Below, piece after piece: positions 17,544 to 25,327 of a stretch of DNA of 64,000 nt. The stretch is from assembly GCF_026427595.1 (NCBI RefSeq), contig NZ_CP101527.1:2855001-2919000 (forward strand), read 5' to 3'. The notes below the pieces were generated by a model, which had not been told where the DNA came from, made no database searches, and saw only the letters and a program-made list of their open reading frames with translations. The translations under genes were made by a program, and so were the position numbers. This stretch comes from Alkalimarinus sediminis. GTDB taxonomy: Bacteria; Pseudomonadota; Gammaproteobacteria; Pseudomonadales; Oleiphilaceae. Numbering within the stretch: the first letter of the stretch is position 1; the number at the start of each line of letters is the position of its first letter.

Positions 17544-18544
17544 ATATTAAATTACATAAAGAAAGTGGGATAACTCTTGTTGAGTTAATGATCGCAATGC
17601 TGTTAGGAATTCTACTAACCGGAGGTGTTATTCAGACTTTTAGTGCAAACAAATTAACGTTTAATACCATAGAAGGGATATCCAGAGTTCAGGAAAGCGC
17701 AAGATTCACCCTAGATACCCTAACAAGAGAAGCTCGAATGATCGGCTACATGGGGTGCATGTCTATCGATATGCCCATTCACAATACATTATATGCAGCT
17801 TATCAAGGTGAGTTCGACCTCAGCTCGGGCGTTACTGGATACAACGGTGGGGCTAGCAGCTGGACCCCCACGCTGCCAACCTCCCTTAGCGGCTTGAGCA
17901 ACTCTCCGTCGACAGGCACAGATATTCTTAAAATTTTTGGTATGAGTTCCAGCGGAGAACGACTCGCAACCAGTATGCCCGACTCGTCCGCAGCGCTCAA
18001 AGTTGTATCACCAACCTCTCTAGCCACTAATGATGTCGTATTTTTAAGCGATTGTGAAAAAGGCGCCATCTTTCAAGCAACGCAGGTAAATACAAACTCT
18101 ACAAGCGGCGTAGATAATGTAGTCCATAACCAGGGTTCAGGCTGGAATGAAACAAAACCACTGACCACAGATGGAAGTAGCTTTGGCGAGGATGCCACGG
18201 TCTATAAACTTGTAACCAAGTACTATTATGTTGCACCGGGAACAGGTGTTAACAGTCAAGGTAACGCAGTTCAGTCACTTTATGTGATGGAGAACGGCAC
18301 GGTGTCTGAACTAATAGAAGGCGTAGAGAATCTACAAATTTTATTTGGTGTAGATACCCCACCCGCAGACACACTAGCTAACAGATATGTGACGGCAAAC
18401 AACATTAGTGCAAATGACGAAGTAGTCAGTATTCGACTAATCATTACCACAAACAGCATCAACACTGCCACAGCAGAAGGTGATGGTCTTCTAAGACGAA
18501 CTTTTACTCAAACAGTAAAAATCCGCAACCGCGGCTCACTTTAA
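17540..18544 (+). CDS. pilW: Minor pilin PilW
   Basis: 334-aa large minor pilin. The leader MNIKLHKESG is followed by ITLVELMIAMLLGILLTGGV, with Glu at +5. The next helix, TFSANKLTFNTIEGISRVQE, with SARFTLDTLTREARMIGYMGC is the PilW signature. The C-terminal DEVVSIRLIITTNS... ending in RRTFTQTVKIRNRG is also typical. It acts in pilus priming and, in P. aeruginosa, in the PilW/PilX/PilY1 surface-sensing pathway that feeds c-di-GMP signalling. It overlaps pilV by four bases and is followed by pilX 21 bases later. Confidence 0.92.
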   Translation: MNIKLHKESGITLVELMIAMLLGILLTGGVIQTFSANKLTFNTIEGISRVQESARFTLDTLTREARMIGYMGCMSIDMPIHNTLYAAYQGEFDLSSGVTGYNGGASSWTPTLPTSLSGLSNSPSTGTDILKIFGMSSSGERLATSMPDSSAALKVVSPTSLATNDVVFLSDCEKGAIFQATQVNTNSTSGVDNVVHNQGSGWNETKPLTTDGSSFGEDATVYKLVTKYYYVAPGTGVNSQGNAVQSLYVMENGTVSELIEGVENLQILFGVDTPPADTLANRYVTANNISANDEVVSIRLIITTNSINTATAEGDGLLRRTFTQTVKIRNRGSL

Positions 18545-18565
18545 AGTTGAAGGAGTATATTACAT

Positions 18566-19129
18566 ATGGCCATTCACAATATTGATGGTACCCATCTAAA
18601 AAGGCAAAAAGGGATCGCCTTATTTATAACATTGGTGATGTTGCTAATAATGACATTATTAGCCCTGTACAGCATGCAAGGCACTATTTTAGAAGAAAAA
18701 ATGTCAGGAAACTCACGGGATAGGTCAATGGCATTTCAGGCTGCTGAAGCCGCGCTAAGGTCCGGGGAGGCCTATCTTGCAGCCCAAACAATTATTCCAA
18801 CAAGCAGTTTTACTAGCACAGGAAATGCCGATGGTTTATGGACACAAGCAGCCGCAGGCGCTTCGCCTCGGTGGGAGGCCAACATTTGGTCAGACAATAC
18901 AAAATCAAAGGCCGTCAGCACCAGTCTTTCTGGGTTAGCATCAAACCCTCGATATATTATTGAATATATCACCGAAGTCGTTGAAGAAGAGGATAAGGTA
19001 AATCTACAAAATATTGGAGAAACGACCGGTTCAGGTTCTGTCAATATCTACCGTATTACTGCCTACGGGGTTGGAGGTTCAGCCAACGCCCGCGTTTTAC
19101 TTCAAACAACATATGGCAAAAAGATATAG
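18566..19129 (+). CDS. pilX: Minor pilin PilX
   Basis: 187-aa minor pilin. The leader MAIHNIDGTHLKRQKG is followed by IALFITLVMLLIMTLLALYS. The residue at +5 is Ile, not Glu, as expected for PilX/GspK-type tip proteins. LEEKMSGNSRDRSMAFQAAE follows and is a strong family marker. The C-terminal part ends in YRITAYGVGGSANARVLLQTTYGKKI. AAGGAG stands upstream of the ATG. PilX is thought to cap the priming complex next to PilY1. It lies between pilW and pilY1 with short gaps, in one transcript. Confidence 0.92.
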   Translation: MAIHNIDGTHLKRQKGIALFITLVMLLIMTLLALYSMQGTILEEKMSGNSRDRSMAFQAAEAALRSGEAYLAAQTIIPTSSFTSTGNADGLWTQAAAGASPRWEANIWSDNTKSKAVSTSLSGLASNPRYIIEYITEVVEEEDKVNLQNIGETTGSGSVNIYRITAYGVGGSANARVLLQTTYGKKI

Positions 19130-19153
19130 CCCACTGCTTAGGAGCGGATAATC

Positions 19154-22100
19154 ATGAAAAAATTAGCATTTAATATTTCAACAAGGGCTTCAATAACATT
19201 GTTTTTTTCTACCATGTTATTTTCCATTTCGACCCAAAGCGCACCTCCATCTGCCGCACCAGTTGTGACTCCGGTTAACCTCAACATCAGCTCACAACCT
19301 TTAGAGCTAACCCTTGGTGTAGAACCTAATATAATGATGATTGCAGATGACTCAGGCAGCATGGAAGATGAGTTTATGACTCCCGATAAGGACGGTGACT
19401 ATTTTATTCCTAATAATAGTGGGGGCTCAACACAATATTGGAAGCTATTTGATCACTGTTTGAATTACAGTAGCTCCGAAGTGCTCCCATGGAACTCTAC
19501 CGCAACAGGTGTTTGGCGAGCTAGAAACTCCGATTACAATAAGATTTACTACAACCCACTAAATACTTACGAACCTTGGGCCGGAAAACCGGCTATGGCA
19601 ATAAGCAGCGCAAGTTCAAGCAGTTTTTCTGTACCTCAAAACCCTTCCAAGCCATCTTGTGGCAATGTAGATATACTCGCTAACAGCAGCAATGACTTAC
19701 AGTATTACCCAAGATACTACACCTGGAATGACATCAACAATGACGACATAGTCGACTCAAATGAGCAGGGGTCACACATACTAATCAAACCATCAACTGC
19801 GACATATAATATCGGTAGCAACTCTCAGCGCACAGATTGCGGAACTGACAACACATCATGTACCTACGTACAAGAAATCAATAACTTTGCAAATTGGTTT
19901 ACCTACCACCGTCGAAGAGAGTTCGTCGCTAAATATGCTTTTGGTAGTGTAACAGGAGGAACAGAATCAGTTCGCTTGGGCTATGCCACAATAAACAAGA
20001 ACAATAACGACAATATCAAAATAGCAGAAATGACTGGCAACTTGACCACCGGAACCAAAAAAACGCTACTTGATAAAATATATAAACTTAACCCATATAG
20101 CGGTACCCCTCTACGAGAATCTTTAAACAAGGCAGGCAAGTACTTTGAGTGTAAGGCAGGCAGCTTTTTTTCTTCAAGTGACTCAAGCCCTGGAAATTCG
20201 AACTGTCCGGTACTACCAGCATCACAAGGAGGAGAGTGCCAACAAAACTTCACACTATTGGTCACTGATGGTTTTTATAACGGAAGCAGTGCACTGAGCA
20301 ACGATAAAGACAGTGATGGCAATACAGCCTTTGATAAAGGCGCATATTCAGACAAGTCGGACGGGTCAGGTCGAAGCAAAACACTTGCCGATATAGCGAT
20401 GCATTATTATGAACGAGACCTGCAAACCACCCTCAACAACAAAGTACCTGCAGTTTCTAGAGATCTTAATGGTCTGGTCGACAGCTCTATGCTCAACACT
20501 GATTTGTTAGTGGATGGTTCGTTGACCTACATGCACCAGCATATGAAAACTTTTACAATCGGTTTTGGTGTTGATGGCACACTCAGTGCGATGCCTGCTG
20601 ATGTGACGAACCAAGCCTTTTCTTGGCCAAATCCAACAACCAATGATGTCAACAAAATAGATGATTTACGACATGCGGCATTTAATGGCAGAGGGGACTT
20701 TTACAGTGCTTCAGACCCTAACTCATTAACAAAGGCTCTGACAGATATTTTTGAAGAGATCGCATCTGCAAGCGGTACCGCGAGTGCAGTAGCATTCAAC
20801 ACTCAAGAGATTCAGGCTGAAACAAAAGTCTACCGCGCATTTTTTAATACAAAAACAAATACGGGCGACTTAGTCGCACAAACGGTCAACTCAGATGGGT
20901 CAATTGACCCTAGCTTGGTATGGAGTGCAGCTAATAAGCTAGATAGTAAAGCCACCGATGCTTCCGACAGAGAGCTTTTAAGCTATAACGCTACCACCGG
21001 AAATGGCATACCTTTTCGTCATGCAAACCTAACGACAACACTCACTGAAGATGAAATTAATTACCTAAGGGGCAGCAGAGCTTTAGAAGTACCAACAGGT
21101 TCCTTTAGAGCTCGACAGCAAACAAAAGGACGACTAGGCGATATTATCCACTCTACTCCACTTTTTATTGGGGCGCCTAACTTCAATAAGAGAGACTTTT
21201 CCCCCTACCCTGTGACCAGTGGAGAGTTATATTCTGAGTTTGCTGAGGTTTCATCTATTGCTAACAGAAAACCATTAGTCTATGTCTCAGCGAACGACGG
21301 TATTTTACACGCATTCAATGCTACCACCGGGGTTGAAGAATTTGGGTATGTACCTAGTAATATCATTGAAGGTATGAAAGACCTAACGGATCCCAACTAT
21401 GATCACAAGTATTATGTCGACCTAACCCCTGTGGCTAATGATGTATACATTAGACCAACTGGAACTGGCTCTAGCCATGATTGGAAAACAGTATTAATTG
21501 GTGGCCAAGGCGCTGGAGGAAAGAGCTATTTTGCGCTAGATATTACTGATGCAAACCTGACTGAAAGCAATGGAGCCAGTAAAGTACTGTGGGAATTTAG
21601 TCATGCAGCAGATCTTGGCTATACCTACAGCCCACCATCAATAGTCATGACTAATACCGAAAATAATGGCAACAAACGCTGGGCGGCAGTATTTGGCAAC
21701 GGATACAACAGTCAGTCAGGCGGCGCTAAACTGTTTATCGTGTTTATTGACGGCGGAATTGACGGAACTTGGACTCTATCAGATGATTACCTCATTATTG
21801 ACACAGCAGCAGGCCCTACATCGAGCTTACCAATGAATGGCCTAGGCATTCCACGAGTGATTGACAGCGATGGTAACGGTACCGCAGATTATGCCTATGC
21901 GGGAGACTTACACGGCAATATGCATCGCTTTGACCTAACCAGTAGCAATACAGGTAGCTGGGGAACCAAAAATATTTTCACCGCTCGATATCTCACCACA
22001 TCAGCATCTCCTCAGCCAATTACAACTAAGCCTATTGTTGCGAGAAACCCAAACTTTCCTGATGACTTTATTGTGTCCTTTTCAACAGGTAGCTGGTTTA

Positions 22101-22723
22101 CAACAGCCGATGGAACAAGCACGGACATTCAATCCATATACGGTATCTGGGATACTATGGCAAACAATACATCCATTGCGAAATCAGACTTAGTTGAGCA
22201 AGTAATCACTAATGTAGTCGATAACACGTTTGGTAACATTAGAACGCTTACAGATAATACGGTAACGTATACAAGCGGTAATGGTTCGGACAAAGGTTGG
22301 TTTATTGATCTTGATGTACCTATGGCTGGAAGCACATCAGGGGTTGAGTTTCCTGGAGAAAGAGCCATTCGTAATTTTCAGTCAAGAGGAAACTATCTCT
22401 TTATTAATACGGTAATTCCTCAAAATAGCTCTAGCTGTGTACCTGGTACAGGTGGATTTGAGATGGCAATGAACCCTCTAACGGGTGGTTCGGGATCAGA
22501 CCCTATATTCGACTTTAATGGTGATGGTACCTTCGACGCTAGCGATAACTTAAGTAACAACAATGTTGTTGCAGGTCGCAGATTTGATGGCGCCATTCCA
22601 TCTGACTCAACATTTATTGGCAACAAACGTTATACACAGCTAAGTGATAAGAACATCGTTTCGATCGACACTAATACAGGCGCAGGTCTAACGACTGGTA
22701 GAATTTCTTGGAAAGAGCTATAA
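19154..22723 (+). CDS. pilY1: Pilus tip adhesin / biogenesis factor PilY1
   Basis: 1189-aa exported protein with a signal peptide (about 1-29). The N-terminal von Willebrand A-like domain has the MIDAS motif DDSGS (65-69). The C-terminal beta-propeller (about 640-1100) includes FGYVPSNIIEGM and a DWKTVLIGGQGAGGKSYFALD blade. Calcium-type loops are D193-E204 (DINNDDIVDSNE), D904-D912 (DSDGNGTAD), which matches the known PilY1 calcium site, and D1120-D1131 (DFNGDGTFDASD). An RGD tripeptide lies at 513-515. PilY1 opposes PilT retraction and acts in adhesion and surface sensing. It follows pilX by 24 bases. Length is close to the P. aeruginosa protein. Confidence 0.95.
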   Translation: MKKLAFNISTRASITLFFSTMLFSISTQSAPPSAAPVVTPVNLNISSQPLELTLGVEPNIMMIADDSGSMEDEFMTPDKDGDYFIPNNSGGSTQYWKLFDHCLNYSSSEVLPWNSTATGVWRARNSDYNKIYYNPLNTYEPWAGKPAMAISSASSSSFSVPQNPSKPSCGNVDILANSSNDLQYYPRYYTWNDINNDDIVDSNEQGSHILIKPSTATYNIGSNSQRTDCGTDNTSCTYVQEINNFANWFTYHRRREFVAKYAFGSVTGGTESVRLGYATINKNNNDNIKIAEMTGNLTTGTKKTLLDKIYKLNPYSGTPLRESLNKAGKYFECKAGSFFSSSDSSPGNSNCPVLPASQGGECQQNFTLLVTDGFYNGSSALSNDKDSDGNTAFDKGAYSDKSDGSGRSKTLADIAMHYYERDLQTTLNNKVPAVSRDLNGLVDSSMLNTDLLVDGSLTYMHQHMKTFTIGFGVDGTLSAMPADVTNQAFSWPNPTTNDVNKIDDLRHAAFNGRGDFYSASDPNSLTKALTDIFEEIASASGTASAVAFNTQEIQAETKVYRAFFNTKTNTGDLVAQTVNSDGSIDPSLVWSAANKLDSKATDASDRELLSYNATTGNGIPFRHANLTTTLTEDEINYLRGSRALEVPTGSFRARQQTKGRLGDIIHSTPLFIGAPNFNKRDFSPYPVTSGELYSEFAEVSSIANRKPLVYVSANDGILHAFNATTGVEEFGYVPSNIIEGMKDLTDPNYDHKYYVDLTPVANDVYIRPTGTGSSHDWKTVLIGGQGAGGKSYFALDITDANLTESNGASKVLWEFSHAADLGYTYSPPSIVMTNTENNGNKRWAAVFGNGYNSQSGGAKLFIVFIDGGIDGTWTLSDDYLIIDTAAGPTSSLPMNGLGIPRVIDSDGNGTADYAYAGDLHGNMHRFDLTSSNTGSWGTKNIFTARYLTTSASPQPITTKPIVARNPNFPDDFIVSFSTGSWFTTADGTSTDIQSIYGIWDTMANNTSIAKSDLVEQVITNVVDNTFGNIRTLTDNTVTYTSGNGSDKGWFIDLDVPMAGSTSGVEFPGERAIRNFQSRGNYLFINTVIPQNSSSCVPGTGGFEMAMNPLTGGSGSDPIFDFNGDGTFDASDNLSNNNVVAGRRFDGAIPSDSTFIGNKRYTQLSDKNIVSIDTNTGAGLTTGRISWKEL

Positions 22724-22742
22724 AAGCATTTAGGAGCTAAAT

Positions 22743-23069
22743 ATGAAAAGTTTACAGTTAGCCTACTATTCATTTGTTAAAGTTTTGATACTTACCCTTT
22801 CTGTGAGTATTTCAGCCAATGCAGAAACTCTCACAAGGCAGTCAGAAGGACTAATTCAAGAAATTGACATTGCAAATCAAACGATCACAATATCGGCGTA
22901 TAAGTACAACCTGTCGCCAAACACTTCCATTCTTACAGAGAGTGGCAGTAAGTCATACCTAGGTAATTTAAATGAAGGGGATAAAGTTCGCATTAAATAT
23001 GAGAGCAAAAATAGAACAGTGAACGATATCACTGTTCTACCAATTGATAGAAAGATAAATTTGAAATAA
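22743..23069 (+). CDS. PilY2-like small exported protein
   Basis: 108 aa, with a signal peptide of about 27 residues ending near SANA. The mature part is a small beta-rich domain: LIQEIDIANQTITISAYKYNL, then LGNLNEGDKVRIKYESKN. This resembles the PilY2 protein that follows PilY1 in P. aeruginosa, and more broadly small domains with 'V..ID...I.I....Y' strands and 'G..V...Y' turns. The position 20 bases after pilY1 supports the call. Sequence similarity to PilY2 is recalled rather than aligned, so the name is left tentative. It is convergent with ispH. Confidence 0.6.
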   Translation: MKSLQLAYYSFVKVLILTLSVSISANAETLTRQSEGLIQEIDIANQTITISAYKYNLSPNTSILTESGSKSYLGNLNEGDKVRIKYESKNRTVNDITVLPIDRKINLK

Positions 23070-23074
23070 TAATT

Positions 23075-23111
23075 AAGAGTTGTCGCCTTAATTTTTGAGG
23101 GGGCAACTCTT
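23075..23111. terminator. Hairpin between convergent pilus operon and ispH
   Basis: AAGAGTTG (23075-23082) pairs with CAACTCTT (23104-23111), and further pairs (CC against GG) lie inside the loop. The right arm runs into the ispH stop codon. Downstream on the minus strand the sequence is A/T-rich (AATTATTATTT). It probably ends both transcripts. Confidence 0.55.
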
Positions 23112-24060
23112 ATATATTGGTAACAGGTATCCGCAACTCTTTAGGCATACTAAAGACAATATTCTCCTCACGCCCCTGAATCTCCTCAGGAACATTTCCG
23201 CCTAACGCTTGGATGCGCTCGACCACCTGCTTTACAAGCACATCAGGTGCAGACGCCCCAGCAGTAACTCCAACATTTTTTCGGCCATCAAGCCATGCTG
23301 GGTCAATACCTTCTTCGTTATCTATTAAGTATGCGGGGGTTCCCATACGCTCAGCAAGCTCTCTTAAACGGTTAGAGTTTGAGCTGTTCGGCGAGCCTAC
23401 AACTAGCATTAAGTCACAATCTGCAGCCAACTGCTTTACCGCATCTTGCCTGTTTTGAGTTGCATAACAGATATCGTCTTTTCGCGGGCCTTCTATGTTA
23501 GGGAATTTGCTACATAGCGCATCTATTACCCGAGCCGCATCATCCATCGAGAGTGTTGTTTGCGTTACATAAGTAAGCGCTTCGGGGTTTTCAACTACTA
23601 ACTTGTCGACATCGTCTTCATCTTCAACAAGATAGATATTTCCACCAAAAGAGAAGTCATACTGCCCCATAGTGCCTTCGACTTCAGGATGCCCTTCGTG
23701 GCCAATCAGTATGCATTCTCGCCCATCTCGACTATAGCGACTCACTTCAAGATGGACCTTGGTAACTAATGGGCATGTAGCATCAAAAACTCTTAATCCA
23801 CGTGTTTTTGACTCTTCTTGAACCGCTTTCGATACACCATGAGCACTAAATATAACTAATGAGTCATCTGGCACTTCATCCAACTCATCAACAAATATTG
23901 CACCACGATCACGCAGGTTATCGACAACAAATTTATTGTGAACAACTTCATGACGCACATATACAGGTGCACCAAAAACATCCAGCGCACGATTCACAAT
24001 CTCGATTGCTCGGTCGACCCCCGCACAAAAGCCACGCGGGTTTGCCAGACTTATTTTCAT
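23110..24060 (-). CDS. ispH: 4-hydroxy-3-methylbut-2-enyl diphosphate reductase
   Basis: Last enzyme of the MEP isoprenoid pathway; reduces HMBPP to IPP and DMAPP using a 4Fe-4S cluster. It has 316 aa. The three cluster cysteines are C12 (NPRGFCAGV), C96 (DATCPLV) and C198 ([11 protein letters not shown]). The substrate histidines and glutamate are in VRHEVVHN and [14 protein letters not shown], and [12 protein letters not shown] is present. It follows fkpB by 25 bases, the fkpB-ispH pair common in gammaproteobacteria. With ispB at 35 kb the window holds two isoprenoid genes. Confidence 0.97.
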   Translation of the reverse strand: MKISLANPRGFCAGVDRAIEIVNRALDVFGAPVYVRHEVVHNKFVVDNLRDRGAIFVDELDEVPDDSLVIFSAHGVSKAVQEESKTRGLRVFDATCPLVTKVHLEVSRYSRDGRECILIGHEGHPEVEGTMGQYDFSFGGNIYLVEDEDDVDKLVVENPEALTYVTQTTLSMDDAARVIDALCSKFPNIEGPRKDDICYATQNRQDAVKQLAADCDLMLVVGSPNSSNSNRLRELAERMGTPAYLIDNEEGIDPAWLDGRKNVGVTAGASAPDVLVKQVVERIQALGGNVPEEIQGREENIVFSMPKELRIPVTNI

Positions 24061-24085
24061 ATAGCGCTACCTAATTTCATATTAC

Positions 24086-24538
24086 TTACTTATCTTCGCC
24101 CAAAGCCGTTACACTGAGTATTTGCACCTCAAAGCGCAACGTTTTACCTGCTAACGGGTGATTAAAGTCAATCAACACCTCGTCATCACTCAGCTCGGCT
24201 ACAACACCCGGTAGTTCTGATTTGTTGGCATCTGCAAATGAGACAACTAGCCCTTCAGCAAGCTCCATATCAGCTGGGAACTCTGACCTTTTCATCCTCT
24301 GCTGGTTATTCGGATTGGGCATTCCAAATGCTTTTTCAGGTGGCACATCCCACTGCCCTTTCTCACCAGCCTTCATACCGACTAACAACTCTTCGAAACC
24401 GGCGGGAAGATTACCATCACCAAACTCAAATGCAGCAGCATCACCTTCGAATGTAGAATCAACAACACTGCCATCATCAAGCTTTAGGGAAAAATGTAGT
24501 ACCACACCGGTGTCTTTACCTACTTCCAATTCACTCAT
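24086..24538 (-). CDS. fkpB: FKBP-type peptidyl-prolyl isomerase SlpA/FkpB
   Basis: 150-aa SlyD-like prolyl isomerase with an IF (insert-in-flap) domain, probably a cytoplasmic chaperone. The FKBP core shows VVLHFSLKLDDGSVVDSTF, then FEFGDGNLPAGFEELLVGMKAGEKG and PPEKAFGMPNP. The C-terminal half has VVAELSDDEVLIDFNHPLAGKTL, a strong SlyD/SlpA marker. The metal-binding His-rich tail of SlyD is absent. The ATG at 24538 follows a leader made almost entirely of 15-bp repeats, with its own promoter at 24689-24718. It is co-transcribed with ispH. Confidence 0.95.
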   Translation of the reverse strand: MSELEVGKDTGVVLHFSLKLDDGSVVDSTFEGDAAAFEFGDGNLPAGFEELLVGMKAGEKGQWDVPPEKAFGMPNPNNQQRMKRSEFPADMELAEGLVVSFADANKSELPGVVAELSDDEVLIDFNHPLAGKTLRFEVQILSVTALGEDK

Positions 24539-24556
24539 GCTCTTTATCCTGTTAAA

Positions 24557-24691
24557 AAGTACCTTTCAAATAAGTACTTGTCGAGTAAGTACCTGCCGAG
24601 TAAGTACTTGTCGAGTAAGTACTTGTCGAGTAAGTTCTTGTGGAATAAGTTCTTGTCGAATAAGTACCTGTCGAGTCATTACTTGCAAATT
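24557..24691. repeat. Nine-unit 15-bp tandem repeat in the fkpB leader
   Basis: Units of 15 bases run from 24557 to 24691. The core unit, AAGTACTTGTCGAGT, is exact at 24572, 24602 and 24617. Units at 24587, 24632, 24647 and 24662 differ by one to four bases, and the first and last units (24557, 24677) are degenerate. Each good unit has an 8-base sequence centred on AAGTACTT, a perfect palindrome in the exact copies. The unit is five codons long and open in frame on both strands over most of the array. It lies between lspA and fkpB. Confidence 0.95.
24566..24679 (-). other. Candidate 37-codon pentapeptide-repeat leader ORF
   Basis: Read leftward from ATG at 24679 to TGA at 24566, the repeat array encodes Met, seven pentapeptides (TRQVL five times, IRQEL and IPQEL once each), then Ile. 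The order is TRQVL, IRQEL, IPQEL, then four TRQVL. The ATG lies only a few bases from the start point expected from the promoter at 24689-24718, so it would be a leaderless message; no ribosome-binding sequence is seen. The stop is 27 bases before the fkpB start. Translation is unproven and the open frame may simply follow from the repeat length. Confidence 0.25.
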
Positions 24692-24718
24692 ATATTTTCT
24701 CAAAATAAGAATATACAA
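24689..24718 (-). promoter_or_regulatory. Probable promoter of fkpB-ispH
   Basis: Read leftward: TTGTAT (24718-24713), 18 bases, then TATAAT (24694-24689), a perfect -10 box. The predicted start is near 24682, at the edge of the 15-bp repeat array, so the mRNA leader would consist of the repeats. Confidence 0.6.
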
Positions 24719-24767
24719 AACACTCACTGATAGAATAGCTTGAAGCCTCTAACGGAGGCACTATTGA

Positions 24768-25244
24768 TCAAGCTTTTTCTGGTTCATCTTCGTTAGGTTT
24801 TCGAAATATGTCTAACGCCATCATAATCGCCCCTACCGTAATAGCAGAGTCTGCGACGTTAAAGGCAGGGAAGTGATAGCTCTCCCAGTAAAAGTGTAAA
24901 AAGTCGACAACATACCCGAGTAGCACACGATCATATAAGTTACCAAGTGCGCCCCCTAATACTAACGCAATGGCAATCGCGAGCCACTTATCTCCCTTAA
25001 TCGAGGCAAGCCACTTAACCAACATCACACTGATAGCGACCGCAAGTGCAGCAAAGAACCAGCGTTGCCAACCGCCCGCATTTGCTAGAAAGCTAAATGC
25101 GGCGCCTGTATTGTGGAGTAACGTAAAATTAAAGAACGGTAAAACAGGTACAGAAATGGCGTAATCGAGCATGTCAGTTGCTAGCCATTTTGTTCCTAAA
25201 TCCAGCACAACAACTACTGCAGACAACCATAACCATTTCAACAT
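24768..25244 (-). CDS. lspA: Lipoprotein signal peptidase II
   Basis: Inner-membrane aspartyl protease that removes signal peptides from prolipoproteins such as BamD and the lipoprotein at 39.6 kb. It has 158 aa and four transmembrane helices. Conserved blocks: LGTKWLA (about 16-22), NTGAAFSFL (45-53), GALGNLYDR and YVVDF with catalytic D114, and FNVADS with catalytic D132. It follows ileS, as is general in gammaproteobacteria, but a terminator-like hairpin lies in the 83-base gap, so lspA may receive only part of the ileS transcript. Confidence 0.97.
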   Translation of the reverse strand: MLKWLWLSAVVVVLDLGTKWLATDMLDYAISVPVLPFFNFTLLHNTGAAFSFLANAGGWQRWFFAALAVAISVMLVKWLASIKGDKWLAIAIALVLGGALGNLYDRVLLGYVVDFLHFYWESYHFPAFNVADSAITVGAIMMALDIFRKPNEDEPEKA

Positions 25245-25279
25245 AAAAACCTTACTTTATCGCTTAATTTCAACCCATT

Positions 25280-25302
25280 AAAAATGGTGCGCATAACGCA
25301 CC
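25280..25302 (-). terminator. Intrinsic terminator between ileS and lspA
   Basis: On the minus strand, GGTGCG, five-base loop, CGCACC (25302-25286), followed by ATTTTTA. A compact GC-rich stem with a T tract. It would end or attenuate the ileS transcript before lspA. Confidence 0.6.
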
Positions 25303-25327
25303 TTCTGATTTGCTTTAATACAACTTT

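Noticed and set aside
24557-24691. CRISPR array
   Set aside because: The 15-bp units are directly joined with no spacers, and there are no cas genes nearby.
24222-24743. 173-codon frame on the plus strand with repeated Cys-Arg-Val-Ser-Thr
   Set aside because: It is the antisense of fkpB joined to the 15-bp array. The repeat has no stop in this frame because its length is a multiple of three. No start signal.
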